From Terriglobia bacterium (GTDB taxonomy: Bacteria; Acidobacteriota; Terriglobia; Terriglobales; Acidobacteriaceae), in the NCBI GenBank assembly GCA_021325035.1, contig JAJPHW010000062.1:1-64000 (forward strand): a DNA stretch of 64,000 bases, given 5' to 3'. The position numbers and the translations under genes are program-made. The notes beneath the pieces were generated by a model. It did not search any database, was not told where the DNA came from, and saw only the letters and a list, made by a program, of their open reading frames with translations. This document shows, in pieces, positions 1-10,262 of the stretch. Position 1 is the first letter of the stretch. Every line of letters begins with the position of its first letter.

Positions 1-693
1 CTGGAGCCGCCACTCGATTTCTTTGATCGCGTGAGGAAGTTCGCCAATACGTTCCCCTCGAAAGTGGATGAATATGAAAATCTGCTGACGGGAAATCCGA
101 TTTGGGTGATGCGTACGAAGGGCGTGGCGAAGATGACCGCCGAAGATGCCTTAGCATTGGGCGCCAGTGGGCCGACCCTGCGCGGCAGTGGCGTGGATAT
201 TGATTTGCGGCGCGATAATCCCTACACGGGTTACGAAAACTTCAAGTTCAAAGTGCCGACTGCGACCGAAGGTGACGTTTTTGCGCGGTATATGTGCCGT
301 GTGGCTGAGTTGCGGGAATCCATTGGGATTGTGCAACAGGCTTTAGATGGCATGCCTTCAGGCCCAGTAAAAGCCGACGCGCCAAAAGTTGTGCTTCCAG
401 ATCGCGAGAAGATGAAGACGCAGATGGAAGCGCTCATCTACCACTTCAAGATTGTGACCGAAGGCTTTGCGGTACCGGAGGGCGAGGTTTACCAGGCCGT
501 CGAATCGCCGCGCGGAGAGATGGGCTATTACGTGGTCAGCGATGGATCGGCGAAGCCATATCGAGTGCACATGCGTTCGGCGTGTCTGGCGAACCTACAA
601 ACTTTGCCCAAATTGTGTGAAGGAAGATTGCTGGCGGATGTGGTGGCAGCGATTGGTTCCATTGATATCGTTCTCGGAGAAATTGACCGATGA
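1..693 (+). CDS. nuoD: NADH-quinone oxidoreductase subunit D, 3' part (5' end outside window)
   Basis: Frame is open from base 1 (LEPPLDFFDRVRKFANTFPSKVDEYENLLTGNPIW...); NuoD C-terminal features (SPRGEMGYYVVSDGSAKPYRVHMRSACLANLQTLPKL...GSIDIVLGEIDR); followed by nuoE. Confidence 0.96.
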   Translation: MEPPLDFFDRVRKFANTFPSKVDEYENLLTGNPIWVMRTKGVAKMTAEDALALGASGPTLRGSGVDIDLRRDNPYTGYENFKFKVPTATEGDVFARYMCRVAELRESIGIVQQALDGMPSGPVKADAPKVVLPDREKMKTQMEALIYHFKIVTEGFAVPEGEVYQAVESPRGEMGYYVVSDGSAKPYRVHMRSACLANLQTLPKLCEGRLLADVVAAIGSIDIVLGEIDR

Positions 694-1169
694 GATTTTC
701 CGATCAATTCGAGAAGCGCTTCGCGGAAATGCTGACGCATTATCCGACGAAACGTTCTGTACTCGTTCCGACGCTGCTCTACGCGCAGGATGAGGCTGGA
801 TTTCTCTCAGATGAAGTGATTGCGGAGATCGCGCAGCGGCTGGAATTGACCGAACTCGACGTAAACAACGTGATCAGCTACTACTCCATGCTGACGACGA
901 AGCCACGCGGGAAATATAACGTGCAGGTTTGCACCAATATCGCGTGCATGCTCCGCGGTGGAGAAGAATTACTCGAGCAATGCAAGGATCGCCTCGGCAT
1001 TGGACATAAAGGCACGACTTCCGATGGACTGTTTTCGCTGGAGGAGGTTGAGTGCATTGGCGCATGCAGTTGGGCGCCGGCGATTCAGGTGAACTACGAC
1101 TTCCACGAAAATTTGGACGAACGAAAGATGGATGCCGTTCTCGACAGTTACAGAAAGAAAGCAATTTAG
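690..1169 (+). CDS. nuoE: NADH-quinone oxidoreductase subunit E (2Fe-2S)
   Basis: Thioredoxin-like 2Fe-2S protein with VCTNIACML and CIGACSWAP cysteines; 4-bp overlap with nuoD. Confidence 0.95.
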   Translation: MRFSDQFEKRFAEMLTHYPTKRSVLVPTLLYAQDEAGFLSDEVIAEIAQRLELTELDVNNVISYYSMLTTKPRGKYNVQVCTNIACMLRGGEELLEQCKDRLGIGHKGTTSDGLFSLEEVECIGACSWAPAIQVNYDFHENLDERKMDAVLDSYRKKAI

Positions 1170-2492
1170 ATGGCAGATCTCGTTTCCCATCCCGATGAGG
1201 TAAGGGTCGTCTCGAAGCGCTTCGGTAAAGGCGCGACGAATATCGACCGTTACATCGAGCTAGACGGCTACAAGGCTGTGCGTAAAGCGTTGACCATGGA
1301 GCCGGATGCCATCATTAACGAGGTCAAGAATTCCGGTCTGCGCGGTCGCGGCGGCGCAGGATTTAGCACCGGGCTGAAGTGGTCGTTCGTGCCCAAGCAG
1401 GCGAGCAAGCCGAAATACATTCTGTGCAATGGCGATGAAAGCGAACCGGGCACCTGCAAAGACCGCCTGATTTTTGAGCACGACCCCCATGCCGTGATTG
1501 AAGGTGTGATGATCGCGGCGCTCGCGGTAGGCGCGACCAAGGGCTATATCTATATCCGTGGCGAGTATCGCTATCTGTCGGAGATTATGCAGAAAGCCAT
1601 TGCTGATGTTTATGCCAAGGGGTTTGCCGGCAAAAATATCTTCGGCAGTGGTAAAGATCTCGATATTTATTGGCACGGCGGAGCCGGCGCTTACGAAGTC
1701 GGCGAAGAGTCAGCGCTGATGGAATCTCTGGAAGGCAAACGCGGCATCCCGCGCATTCGTCCACCATTCCCTGCTGTGGTCGGATTGTGGGGTGGGCCGA
1801 CTGTTATTAACAACGCCGAAACTTTGGCCAGCGTCCCTCACATTCTTCTTGGTGGCGCGGAATGGTATGCCAATCTTGGGCCTCCAAAAAATGGCGGTAC
1901 GCGCTTGTTTTGTCTTGCCGGAGATTTAGAGAAGCCCGGCGTTTACGAACTGCCCATGGGCTACAACCTCAAGAAGATGATCTATGAGGTTGGAGGCGGC
2001 ATTCCGAATGGACGAAAGTTAAAAGCGGTCGTCCCCGGCGGATCGAGCACTCCGATTTTGCTTCCCGAAGAAATTGATGTCGCGATGGATTTTGATTCCG
2101 TAGCGAAAACCGGCTCCATGCTGGGTTCTGGAGGAGTAGTCGTCCTTGATGACACGGTTTGCATGGTGAAGTTCGCGCTTCGCACCATCAAGTTCTACCA
2201 GCATGAAAGCTGCGGATGGTGCATACCCTGCCGCGAGGGCACGGACTGGCTCAAGAAGACGCTAATTCGTTTCCATAATGGCGCGGGGCTGAAAAAAGAC
2301 ATTGATAACATGTATTACTTGTCGGAAAACATGCTAGGCCGCACGTTTTGTCCGCTTGGCGACGCCGCGGCGATGCCGATGATGGCGTTCGTCAAGAAAT
2401 TCCGAAAAGAATTTGAAGATCATCTGGACGGCAAGCCTTGCCCGTATGAGAAGGCCTCCGAAGAAATTAACCGCGAATTGGCGGTCCTGTAA
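1170..2492 (+). CDS. nuoF: NADH-quinone oxidoreductase subunit F
   Basis: LRGRGGAGFSTGLKWSF, GEYRYL, ESCGWCIPCREGT and TFCPLGDAAA motifs. Confidence 0.97.
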   Translation: MADLVSHPDEVRVVSKRFGKGATNIDRYIELDGYKAVRKALTMEPDAIINEVKNSGLRGRGGAGFSTGLKWSFVPKQASKPKYILCNGDESEPGTCKDRLIFEHDPHAVIEGVMIAALAVGATKGYIYIRGEYRYLSEIMQKAIADVYAKGFAGKNIFGSGKDLDIYWHGGAGAYEVGEESALMESLEGKRGIPRIRPPFPAVVGLWGGPTVINNAETLASVPHILLGGAEWYANLGPPKNGGTRLFCLAGDLEKPGVYELPMGYNLKKMIYEVGGGIPNGRKLKAVVPGGSSTPILLPEEIDVAMDFDSVAKTGSMLGSGGVVVLDDTVCMVKFALRTIKFYQHESCGWCIPCREGTDWLKKTLIRFHNGAGLKKDIDNMYYLSENMLGRTFCPLGDAAAMPMMAFVKKFRKEFEDHLDGKPCPYEKASEEINRELAVL

Positions 2493-2496
2493 TTTC

Positions 2497-4821
2497 ATGG
2501 CTGACGCACCCAAACTCGTAAACCTCACGGTGGATGGCAAGAAGCTCACCGCTCCGGCAGGATCGTTGCTGATTGATGCCTGCAAAAACGTTGGCATCGA
2601 AGTTCCTTCGTTCTGCTATTACCCGAATCTGTCTCTGCAGGGCGCGTGCCGCATGTGTCTGGTCCGTGTGGAGAAGATGCCCAAACTGCAAACGGCCTGC
2701 ACCACGGTCGTGGCTGAGGGCATGGTCGTCGCAACCGACAACGAAGAAATCAAACAGGCACGTAAAGCCATGGTCGAGTTGCTGCTGGGAAACCATCCGC
2801 TCGATTGCCCGGTTTGCGACGCAGGCGGCGAGTGCGAGTTGCAGGACATGACGTTCTCCTACGGTGCAGCGGAATCGAAGTACATGGAGCCGAAGAACCA
2901 CAAAGACGAGCAGCAATGGTCGCCGGTGGTTTTCTTCGACCGTCCGCGCTGCATCTTGTGCTATCGCTGTGTGCGTGTCTGTGGCGAAGGCATGGATGTC
3001 TGGGCACTCGGTGTGCAGAATCGCGGCGTGAGCTCGATCATTGCGCCAAACAAGGAAGACCATTTGGAGTGCGAAGAGTGCGGCATGTGCATTGACATTT
3101 GCCCCGTTGGCGCGCTCACCTCCGGCGCTTACCGCTACAAGACTCGTCCCTGGGAGATGAACCATGTGGGGACGACTTGCGCTCACTGCGCAGACGGCTG
3201 CAAAACGACTTTGGGCGTGCGACGTGCCGACGAAGGCATGGAGATCGTTCGCGGCGACAATCGCGACAAGAGCGGCATCAACAACGACTTCTTGTGCATG
3301 AAGGGCCGCTACGCTTTTGACTTTGCCAATCATGAAGACCGCCTGACCCAGCCCCTGATTCGCAAGAACGGCAAGCTCACACCCTCGACATGGGAAGAGG
3401 CGTTTGAGCTGGTAGGGAAAAAGCTGAATGAAGTTCGCATGCGCGATGGCGGATCAGCCATCGGTGTAATTGGCTCAACCCATACCACGAACGAAGAAAA
3501 TTATTTGCTCCAGAAGTTTGCCCGCGCGGTACTCGAGAGCAACAACATTGACCACCATCGCACCGCTGACTTCCCTGCCCTGGCCGCAGTACTCAGCGGC
3601 AAACAGGAAATCACCGCCAGCATGCGCGATGTGTACAACGCACCGGCGATTCTGCTGATTGGGAACGATCCGACCGAGCAGCATCCGTTGCTTGCCTGGC
3701 AAATTCGCAACAATGTCCGTCTCCACGGCGCGAAGCTTCACATTATCAATTCAGAGCCGATCAAACTGCGCCGTCAGGCAACAAGCTTCACACAGATTCC
3801 TGTAGGTGCGGAACTGAACGCAGCTTCATTCCTTGCCGGAGATGATTCTGCCCTGAATGCAATCACCGCTTCCGCCAGCCGCGAAAACTGGGCTGCATTG
3901 CGCAACCAACTCCGAAACACGGAGAACCTCGTCATCATTTTTGGTTCCGAGATTCGCGGCGCAGCCGTAACGGCTGTAACGCATTTAGCTTCGAGCATTT
4001 CTGGCGCAAAAGTAATCGCTCTCGCTGACTACGCGAACTCTCGCGGGGCTTCCGACATGGGTTTATATCCCGATTTGCTTCCGGGATATCATCCGGCAGC
4101 CAAGAGCGGTCTGACGCTGCCCCAAATGGCAGAGAATGCAAAATCTGGCAAATTGAAGGCGCTCTACGTGGTTGGCTCGAATCCGCTGGCGCGGTTTCAT
4201 CTCGACTCGCAGATTTTCGCGGGAACATTTGTAGTGGTGCAAGACATGTTCCTGACTGAAACTGCGACGATTGCAGATGTGGTTTTACCGGCCGCCAATC
4301 TTTACGAGAAAACGGGCACGATCACCAACACTTGCGGCGACGTACAGATCGTGAAAAAAGCCAGCGAAGTCAACGGGCCGAAATCGGATTTTGAAATGAT
4401 CGTCCGCATCGCGGACGCCATGGGTTACGATGTACGCAATCTTGTTCCTTTCGGACGGGGCGAGACCGCGGACATGGGCCAATCGCGCGGAGCGCAATCC
4501 GGCGAGGCTGACCGTCATGCGGTATGGCTCCAGGCCAATAATCTTGAACCAAAGCTCAGCCCGTTCGATCCGATGGCGATTTTTGATGAGATTCAACGGC
4601 TTGTGCCGGGATATCGCGTATCACGCCTGAATCTGTTGTCGGGCAATGACGAGCACACACAGCTTTCGCAAAGCGGGCCAGGCGCAAAGCACGATCCCGC
4701 GCTGATTGTTCCCGCGCATGACAATTTATTTAGTTCGGGCACGCTGGGACGTTACTCGCGCGCCTTGAATTCCGTGATGGAAAATCGCAACCCGCAACCG
4801 GCAGAAGTGGCTGCCGACTAA
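2497..4821 (+). CDS. nuoG: NADH-quinone oxidoreductase subunit G (molybdopterin oxidoreductase family)
   Basis: N-terminal 2Fe-2S ferredoxin domain (CYYPNLSLQGACRMCLV), HPLDCPVCDAGGECELQ, 4Fe-4S motifs, molybdopterin domain. Start placed at ATG 2497 (MADAPKLVNLTVDG) rather than the longer ORF start 2413, which overlaps nuoF. Confidence 0.95.
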   Translation: MADAPKLVNLTVDGKKLTAPAGSLLIDACKNVGIEVPSFCYYPNLSLQGACRMCLVRVEKMPKLQTACTTVVAEGMVVATDNEEIKQARKAMVELLLGNHPLDCPVCDAGGECELQDMTFSYGAAESKYMEPKNHKDEQQWSPVVFFDRPRCILCYRCVRVCGEGMDVWALGVQNRGVSSIIAPNKEDHLECEECGMCIDICPVGALTSGAYRYKTRPWEMNHVGTTCAHCADGCKTTLGVRRADEGMEIVRGDNRDKSGINNDFLCMKGRYAFDFANHEDRLTQPLIRKNGKLTPSTWEEAFELVGKKLNEVRMRDGGSAIGVIGSTHTTNEENYLLQKFARAVLESNNIDHHRTADFPALAAVLSGKQEITASMRDVYNAPAILLIGNDPTEQHPLLAWQIRNNVRLHGAKLHIINSEPIKLRRQATSFTQIPVGAELNAASFLAGDDSALNAITASASRENWAALRNQLRNTENLVIIFGSEIRGAAVTAVTHLASSISGAKVIALADYANSRGASDMGLYPDLLPGYHPAAKSGLTLPQMAENAKSGKLKALYVVGSNPLARFHLDSQIFAGTFVVVQDMFLTETATIADVVLPAANLYEKTGTITNTCGDVQIVKKASEVNGPKSDFEMIVRIADAMGYDVRNLVPFGRGETADMGQSRGAQSGEADRHAVWLQANNLEPKLSPFDPMAIFDEIQRLVPGYRVSRLNLLSGNDEHTQLSQSGPGAKHDPALIVPAHDNLFSSGTLGRYSRALNSVMENRNPQPAEVAAD

Positions 4822-4840
4822 AAGTTAGGACATTCGCAAC

Positions 4841-5884
4841 GTGAGCGTTGGACTCTTCATTCTCGTTTCGCTGGTCAAGATCGCGCTGGTGTTCTTTATT
4901 TTGCTCACCGCGGTTGCCTACACGGTCTGGCTGGAACGCAAAGTTGTCGGCCACATGCAAAACCGCTGGGGCCCCACGCGTGTCGGTCCGTTTGGTTTAT
5001 TGCAGCCGGCTGCGGATGGCGTGAAGTTTCTGTTTAAAGAAGACCTGACGCCGCCTCACGTTCATAAGACGCTCTACATCGCCGCGCCGATGATTGCCGT
5101 CATGTTCGCTTTGACTTCCATTGCCGTCATTCCATTCGGCAACTGGGTGGCGATTGGCGACACGATCTATACGCCGTTGCAGATTACTGACGTCAACATT
5201 GGCCTGCTCGTCATTTTGGGAGTGACTTCGCTTGGCGTTTACGGGATCGCTCTTTCAGGCTGGTCGTCGAACAACAAATATTCGCTGCTGGGCGGATTGC
5301 GCGCCAGCGCGCAGATGATCAGCTACGAAATCTCGCTCGGGCTTTCGCTAGTCGGCGTATTGATTCTTTCCGGCAGCTTCAGCCTGCGAGAAATCGTGCA
5401 AGCGCAATCCGGCCATTTCTGGGGATTCATTCCCAAGTGGAACATTTTCTATGGCGGCCAGTTTGTGGCGTTTTTTGTTTACTTGATGGCCGCGTACGCG
5501 GAAACGAACCGCATTCCATTTGACTTGCCGGAAGCGGAGACTGAACTCGTCGCCGGCTATCACACGGAATATAGCGCGATGAAGTTCGCCATGTTCTTTA
5601 TGGCGGAGTACGCCAACATGGTTACCGTCGGCTGCCTGGCAACATTGCTCTTCCTCGGCGGATGGAGCGGACCCATTTTCGGGCCTTATATCCTTCAGGT
5701 TCTGTTGCCGGTTTTCTGGTTCGTCGCCAAAGTATTTGTTTTCATGTTTATTTACATTTGGGTGCGCGGTACGTTGCCGCGCTTCCGCTATGACCAGCTC
5801 ATGGCCTTCGGATGGAAGTTTCTTTTGCCGGTGGCGATTGCTAACGTGGTCATTACTGCATTGATTGTCGCGCTTAGGTCTTAA
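4841..5884 (+). CDS. nuoH: NADH-quinone oxidoreductase subunit H
   Basis: VWLERKVVGHMQNRWGPTRVGPFGLLQPAADGVK and PFDLPEAETELVAGYHTEYS motifs. Confidence 0.97.
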   Translation: MSVGLFILVSLVKIALVFFILLTAVAYTVWLERKVVGHMQNRWGPTRVGPFGLLQPAADGVKFLFKEDLTPPHVHKTLYIAAPMIAVMFALTSIAVIPFGNWVAIGDTIYTPLQITDVNIGLLVILGVTSLGVYGIALSGWSSNNKYSLLGGLRASAQMISYEISLGLSLVGVLILSGSFSLREIVQAQSGHFWGFIPKWNIFYGGQFVAFFVYLMAAYAETNRIPFDLPEAETELVAGYHTEYSAMKFAMFFMAEYANMVTVGCLATLLFLGGWSGPIFGPYILQVLLPVFWFVAKVFVFMFIYIWVRGTLPRFRYDQLMAFGWKFLLPVAIANVVITALIVALRS

Positions 5885-5918
5885 TTAAGAATTGCATGAG
5901 TTGTTAGAAGCTCAGAAT

Positions 5919-6431
5919 ATGCACCTGATCCTATTTCTGATTTTCGGAGCGGTCTGCGTGGCGGGAGCGGTGAACCTGCTCTTGCAGCACCATCCCATTG
6001 ACAGCGCGTTGTCGCTGGTCGTGGTGATGGGCGCGCTCGCTGCTGAGTATCTTTTACTAGGCGCGGAGTTCGTCGCGGCCGTACAGGTGATAGTTTATGC
6101 CGGCGCCATCATGGTGCTGTTTGTTTTTGTCATCATGCTTTTGAATGCGGGCGAGGAAGCCCGCTCCGGCGGTAGCCGCATAGCATGGGTGATTGGCGTC
6201 CCGGGAATGTTGCTGGGCGGCATACTCATGTCTTGGGTTCTATTGAAACATTCGGGCACCGGCCAGGTCGAGGTCGGCTCTCTTCCCGGATCTCCGCAGG
6301 ACATCGGCTGGCTTTTATTTCATGACTTCCTTCTTCCCTTTGAAGTCACATCCATTCTTGTGCTGATTGCCATCATGGGCGCAGTGGTTCTCGCCAGCCA
6401 TGCGCAGTCAGCGGAAAAGAAGGAGGGTTGA
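5919..6431 (+). CDS. nuoJ: NADH-quinone oxidoreductase subunit J
   Basis: Multi-TM protein with NuoJ motif [20 protein letters not shown] 5919 preferred over TTG 5892. Confidence 0.93.
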   Translation: MHLILFLIFGAVCVAGAVNLLLQHHPIDSALSLVVVMGALAAEYLLLGAEFVAAVQVIVYAGAIMVLFVFVIMLLNAGEEARSGGSRIAWVIGVPGMLLGGILMSWVLLKHSGTGQVEVGSLPGSPQDIGWLLFHDFLLPFEVTSILVLIAIMGAVVLASHAQSAEKKEG

Positions 6432-6733
6432 TGGTCCCGCTTTCCTACTACCTGATTTTGAGCGGCATTCTGTTCGCCTGCGGCGTGACCGGGTTTCTTA
6501 TCAAGCGCAACATCATCACGATTTTCATGTCGATCGAGTTGATGTTAAACGGAGTGAACCTTTCCTTCGTCGCTTTTGCAGCGCAATGGCACGCGCTGAG
6601 CGGACAAATTTTCGTTTTCTTTGTGATGGTCGTTGCTGCCGCTGAAGCGGCCGTCGGCCTCGCCATCATCATCGCGGTGTATCGCACCCGTGAAACTTTG
6701 AACGTAGATCAGGTGAACCTGCTCAAACTATGA
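6431..6733 (+). CDS. nuoK: NADH-quinone oxidoreductase subunit K
   Basis: Small 3-TM NuoK ([17 protein letters not shown] ... [18 protein letters not shown]); TGATG overlap with nuoJ. Confidence 0.95.
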   Translation: MVPLSYYLILSGILFACGVTGFLIKRNIITIFMSIELMLNGVNLSFVAFAAQWHALSGQIFVFFVMVVAAAEAAVGLAIIIAVYRTRETLNVDQVNLLKL

Positions 6734-8736
6734 CGCCGCATTTGCATCTCTGGCTGATTCCGCTGCTGCCGCTGGCTGGCGCGGCTATCAACGGCTTTTT
6801 CGGAAGGCGCTTTTCGCGCCAGGCCGTTTCGACGGTCGCCCTACTGTTTTCCGGCGCAGCATTTGCCATGGCGCTCTGGGTTGCGGGCCAATTCTCGTCC
6901 CTGACTTTGCCCTATATCGAAACTCTCGCGCCTTGGATGCGGGCCGGCTCGTTCCAGGTGGATTTCGCCTTCTACTTCGATCAGCTTTCATTAGTTATGC
7001 TGATGGTGGTTACGGGCGTCGGTTTCCTGATTCACATTTACTCTGTGGGCTATATGTGGACGGAAGGCGGCTTCTACCGCTTTTTCACTTACCTGAATCT
7101 GTTCATGTTTTTCATGCTGACGCTGATTCTGGCCAGCAACTATCTGCTGATGTTCATCGGATGGGAAGGGGTCGGCCTTGCATCGTATTTGCTGATCGGT
7201 TTCTTTTTTTTGAAAGACTCGGCAGCAGCCGCGGGAAAGAAAGCTTTCATTGTCAATCGCGTGGGTGATTTCGGGTTCCTGATTGCACTTTTCTTGCTGA
7301 TTAAACACTTCGGTTCACTGAATTACGCAGACCTGGCAGGCAGCATCTCTCCTCTACATATCGAAACATCGGCTGGATTGCTCACGGCGATCGGAATTTT
7401 GCTGATGGTTGGCGCAGCCGGCAAATCGGCGCAGATTCCTCTATATGTCTGGCTACCCGACGCGATGGAGGGCCCAACGCCGGTTTCTGCTTTGATTCAC
7501 GCGGCCACCATGGTCACGGCGGGCGTGTATATGGTTTCGCGTTCCCACGTAATTTTCGAACGCGCGCCGATTGCGATGACCGTCGTGGCAATTATTGGAA
7601 CATTGACCGCGTTTTTCGCCGCAACCATTGGCATTACCCAGACCGACATTAAGAAAGTTCTCGCTTATTCGACGGTATCGCAGCTCGGCTACATGTTCAT
7701 TGGCTGCGGCGTGGGAGCATTCTCGGCGGGAATTTTTCATTTAATGACGCATGCCTTCTTCAAAGGCCTGCTATTTCTCGCTGCTGGTTCGGTAATCCAC
7801 GCAGTGGGCGGCGAGCAGGACATGCGCAAGATGGGCGGCCTACGGACTAAGATTCCCTGGACGTTCTGGACGATGACCGCGGGAACTTTTGCCATCGCTG
7901 GAATTCCGCCGCTCGCTGGATTCTTCAGCAAGGACGAAATTCTGTGGCAGGCGTCACGTGTGAGCATGATTTATTGGGCGGTCGGAATTCTGACGGCATT
8001 CCTGACTTCGTTCTACATGTTCCGCCAGTGGTTCATGACGTTTTTCGGCGAATATCGCGGAGAACAGCATGGTCACGGCTCGCATAGTCATGGTTCTCCC
8101 GGCCATGATTCCCACGATAATCACGGGCACGGCGGAGTTCATGAGAGCCCAGCGGTCATGCTCGCTCCCTTGGTTATTCTCGCGATTTTGTCTGTAGTCG
8201 GCGGATGGGTCGGCATTGGCAATCGCTTTGAAAACTTCCTCGCGCCCGTTTTTCACTCCACGGCAACCATCAGCGCCGACAGCTTTGACGCGCCTTCCAT
8301 GTCCGCCGAACCGAAAAATGAAGAGGCCGGAAAGAGCACTGAGCTTCTCTTCACCGAAATTTCCGTTGGCGTAGGCGTGCTCGGCTTTCTGCTGGCCTGG
8401 CAGTTGTACTATCGCCGTCCCGAACTGCCGGCGGAAATAGCACTAAAGCTCAACGGTCTCTACCACACGGTTCTGCACAAGTATTACGTGGATGAAATCT
8501 ATGCTGCCATCATCGTCAAGCCTTTGATCGCGATTTCAACCGTAGTCTTCTGGAAAGGAATTGATCGCGGCATGATAGACGCGACGCTGGATGGCTCGGC
8601 GGAAGGCGCTCGCGAGGTTTCCGACACGATGCGGCATATGCAATCCGGCAACATTCGTTCTTATGCGGGATGGGTGGCCGCAGGCGCAGCTTGCATTATT
8701 GTTTTCATGACTTGGATGGCGGTGGGAACGCGGTGA
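6730..8736 (+). CDS. nuoL: NADH-quinone oxidoreductase subunit L
   Basis: Proton-translocating subunit family ([47 protein letters not shown]); ATGA overlap with nuoK. Confidence 0.97.
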   Translation: MTPHLHLWLIPLLPLAGAAINGFFGRRFSRQAVSTVALLFSGAAFAMALWVAGQFSSLTLPYIETLAPWMRAGSFQVDFAFYFDQLSLVMLMVVTGVGFLIHIYSVGYMWTEGGFYRFFTYLNLFMFFMLTLILASNYLLMFIGWEGVGLASYLLIGFFFLKDSAAAAGKKAFIVNRVGDFGFLIALFLLIKHFGSLNYADLAGSISPLHIETSAGLLTAIGILLMVGAAGKSAQIPLYVWLPDAMEGPTPVSALIHAATMVTAGVYMVSRSHVIFERAPIAMTVVAIIGTLTAFFAATIGITQTDIKKVLAYSTVSQLGYMFIGCGVGAFSAGIFHLMTHAFFKGLLFLAAGSVIHAVGGEQDMRKMGGLRTKIPWTFWTMTAGTFAIAGIPPLAGFFSKDEILWQASRVSMIYWAVGILTAFLTSFYMFRQWFMTFFGEYRGEQHGHGSHSHGSPGHDSHDNHGHGGVHESPAVMLAPLVILAILSVVGGWVGIGNRFENFLAPVFHSTATISADSFDAPSMSAEPKNEEAGKSTELLFTEISVGVGVLGFLLAWQLYYRRPELPAEIALKLNGLYHTVLHKYYVDEIYAAIIVKPLIAISTVVFWKGIDRGMIDATLDGSAEGAREVSDTMRHMQSGNIRSYAGWVAAGAACIIVFMTWMAVGTR

Positions 8737-8738
8737 AT

Positions 8739-10262
8739 ATGAACGCCTTAAATCCCATGATTTTAACGCTGGTCACTTTCGTTCCTCTTGCCGGGGCGTT
8801 GCTTCTGACGATCTTTCCGCGTCGCGATCGCGACATCCGGGTATTTGCACTCGCCATCTCGCTCATTGATTTCTTTTTGTCGCTTCATTTGCTGGCGCAC
8901 TTTCATCGCAATCTTGCCGGGTTTCAATACGAGATTGACCGCGTTTGGATTCCGCATCCCAACATTCACTATCACCTGGGGATTGACGGCATCTCGCTCT
9001 GGCTGGTGGTGCTGACAACGTTCCTCACACCGCTCTGCGTGCTGATTTCGTGGCATTCGATCCATGACCGGGTAAAAGAATTCTTTATCCTGCTGCTGAT
9101 TCTGGAAACGGCGATGATCGGCGTGTTTGTCACGCTTGATCTGTTCGCGTTCTACTTCTTCTGGGAAGCCACGCTGATTCCGATGGCGTTGCTCATCGGC
9201 ATGTACGGCCACGGACGCAAAGTTTATGCTGCGGTCAAATTCTTCCTGTACACGATGATTGCGTCAGTTTTCATGCTGGCTGCGATTCTATGGCTCTATG
9301 CCCGCGTGGGCAGCTTCGATTTCGTCACAATCCAGAATGCGGCCCGAAGCGGACAGGTCGCAGACTTCTCATCGGCTTCACTCTGGCTGTTTCTTGGTTT
9401 CTTCATCGCCTTTGCCGTCAAAGTTCCGCTCTTTCCGTTCCACACCTGGTTGCCGGATGCCCACGTAGAAGCCCCAACGGCTGGTTCTGTCCTACTGGCT
9501 GGCGTTCTTCTGAAGATGGGCACGTACGGCCTGTTGCGCTTTAATCTAGGTTTATTCCCCGAGCAGGCGCGCGCCAATGCCCCCTGGATCATGGTGCTCG
9601 CTCTCATCGGCATTATCTATGGTGCGCTGGTAGCGATGGTGCAACCCAATATGAAGAAGCTGATCGCGTATTCCTCGATCAGCCACCTCGGCTTTGTGGT
9701 CCTCGGCATTTTCAGCTTCACGCAGGCGGGGCTCGACGGCGCAACTTACGTCATGCTTGCGCACGGCATCTCCACCGGCGGATTGTTTATGCTGGCTGGC
9801 ATTCTCTATGAACGCCGCCACACTTACGAAATTTCCGAATACGGCGGATTGGCTACGTCCATGCCGATCTATTCCACATTCTTCTGTTTCGTGATGCTCG
9901 CCTCAGTTGGCCTGCCATTGCTCAACGGCTTCGTCGGCGAATTTCTGGTGCTCAGCGGCGCATTTCAAGCGCGGCCCATTTACGGCATCCTTGGCGCTAC
10001 AGGCGTGATTTGGAGCGCCTGCTATCTGCTCTGGATGTATCAGCGCGTGTTTTTCGGTCAGATTAAACACAAAGTGAACGCGACGCTGCCCGATATGAAT
10101 TTCCGCGAGCAACTGGCGCTGTGGCCGGCGTGTATTGTCGCACTGATTATGGGAGTTGCGCCGTTGCTCTGGCTCAATGCGATTGACCCCGCGGTGCATG
10201 CGGCGCTCACGCCGTACGTTAATTTTGCCGGACAATTCGCTAGCAAGGTGGTAGGCCAGTGA
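8739..10262 (+). CDS. nuoM: NADH-quinone oxidoreductase subunit M
   Basis: FPFHTWLPDAHVEAPTAGSVLLAGVLLKMGTYG; start ATG 8739 (MNALNPMILTLVTF). Confidence 0.97.
   Translation: MNALNPMILTLVTFVPLAGALLLTIFPRRDRDIRVFALAISLIDFFLSLHLLAHFHRNLAGFQYEIDRVWIPHPNIHYHLGIDGISLWLVVLTTFLTPLCVLISWHSIHDRVKEFFILLLILETAMIGVFVTLDLFAFYFFWEATLIPMALLIGMYGHGRKVYAAVKFFLYTMIASVFMLAAILWLYARVGSFDFVTIQNAARSGQVADFSSASLWLFLGFFIAFAVKVPLFPFHTWLPDAHVEAPTAGSVLLAGVLLKMGTYGLLRFNLGLFPEQARANAPWIMVLALIGIIYGALVAMVQPNMKKLIAYSSISHLGFVVLGIFSFTQAGLDGATYVMLAHGISTGGLFMLAGILYERRHTYEISEYGGLATSMPIYSTFFCFVMLASVGLPLLNGFVGEFLVLSGAFQARPIYGILGATGVIWSACYLLWMYQRVFFGQIKHKVNATLPDMNFREQLALWPACIVALIMGVAPLLWLNAIDPAVHAALTPYVNFAGQFASKVVGQ

Noticed and set aside
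2467-3333. 288-aa minus-strand ORF antisense to nuoG
   Set aside because: Entirely inside a clear nuoG coding region; His/Ala/Arg-rich shadow frame typical of GC-rich antisense; no domain.
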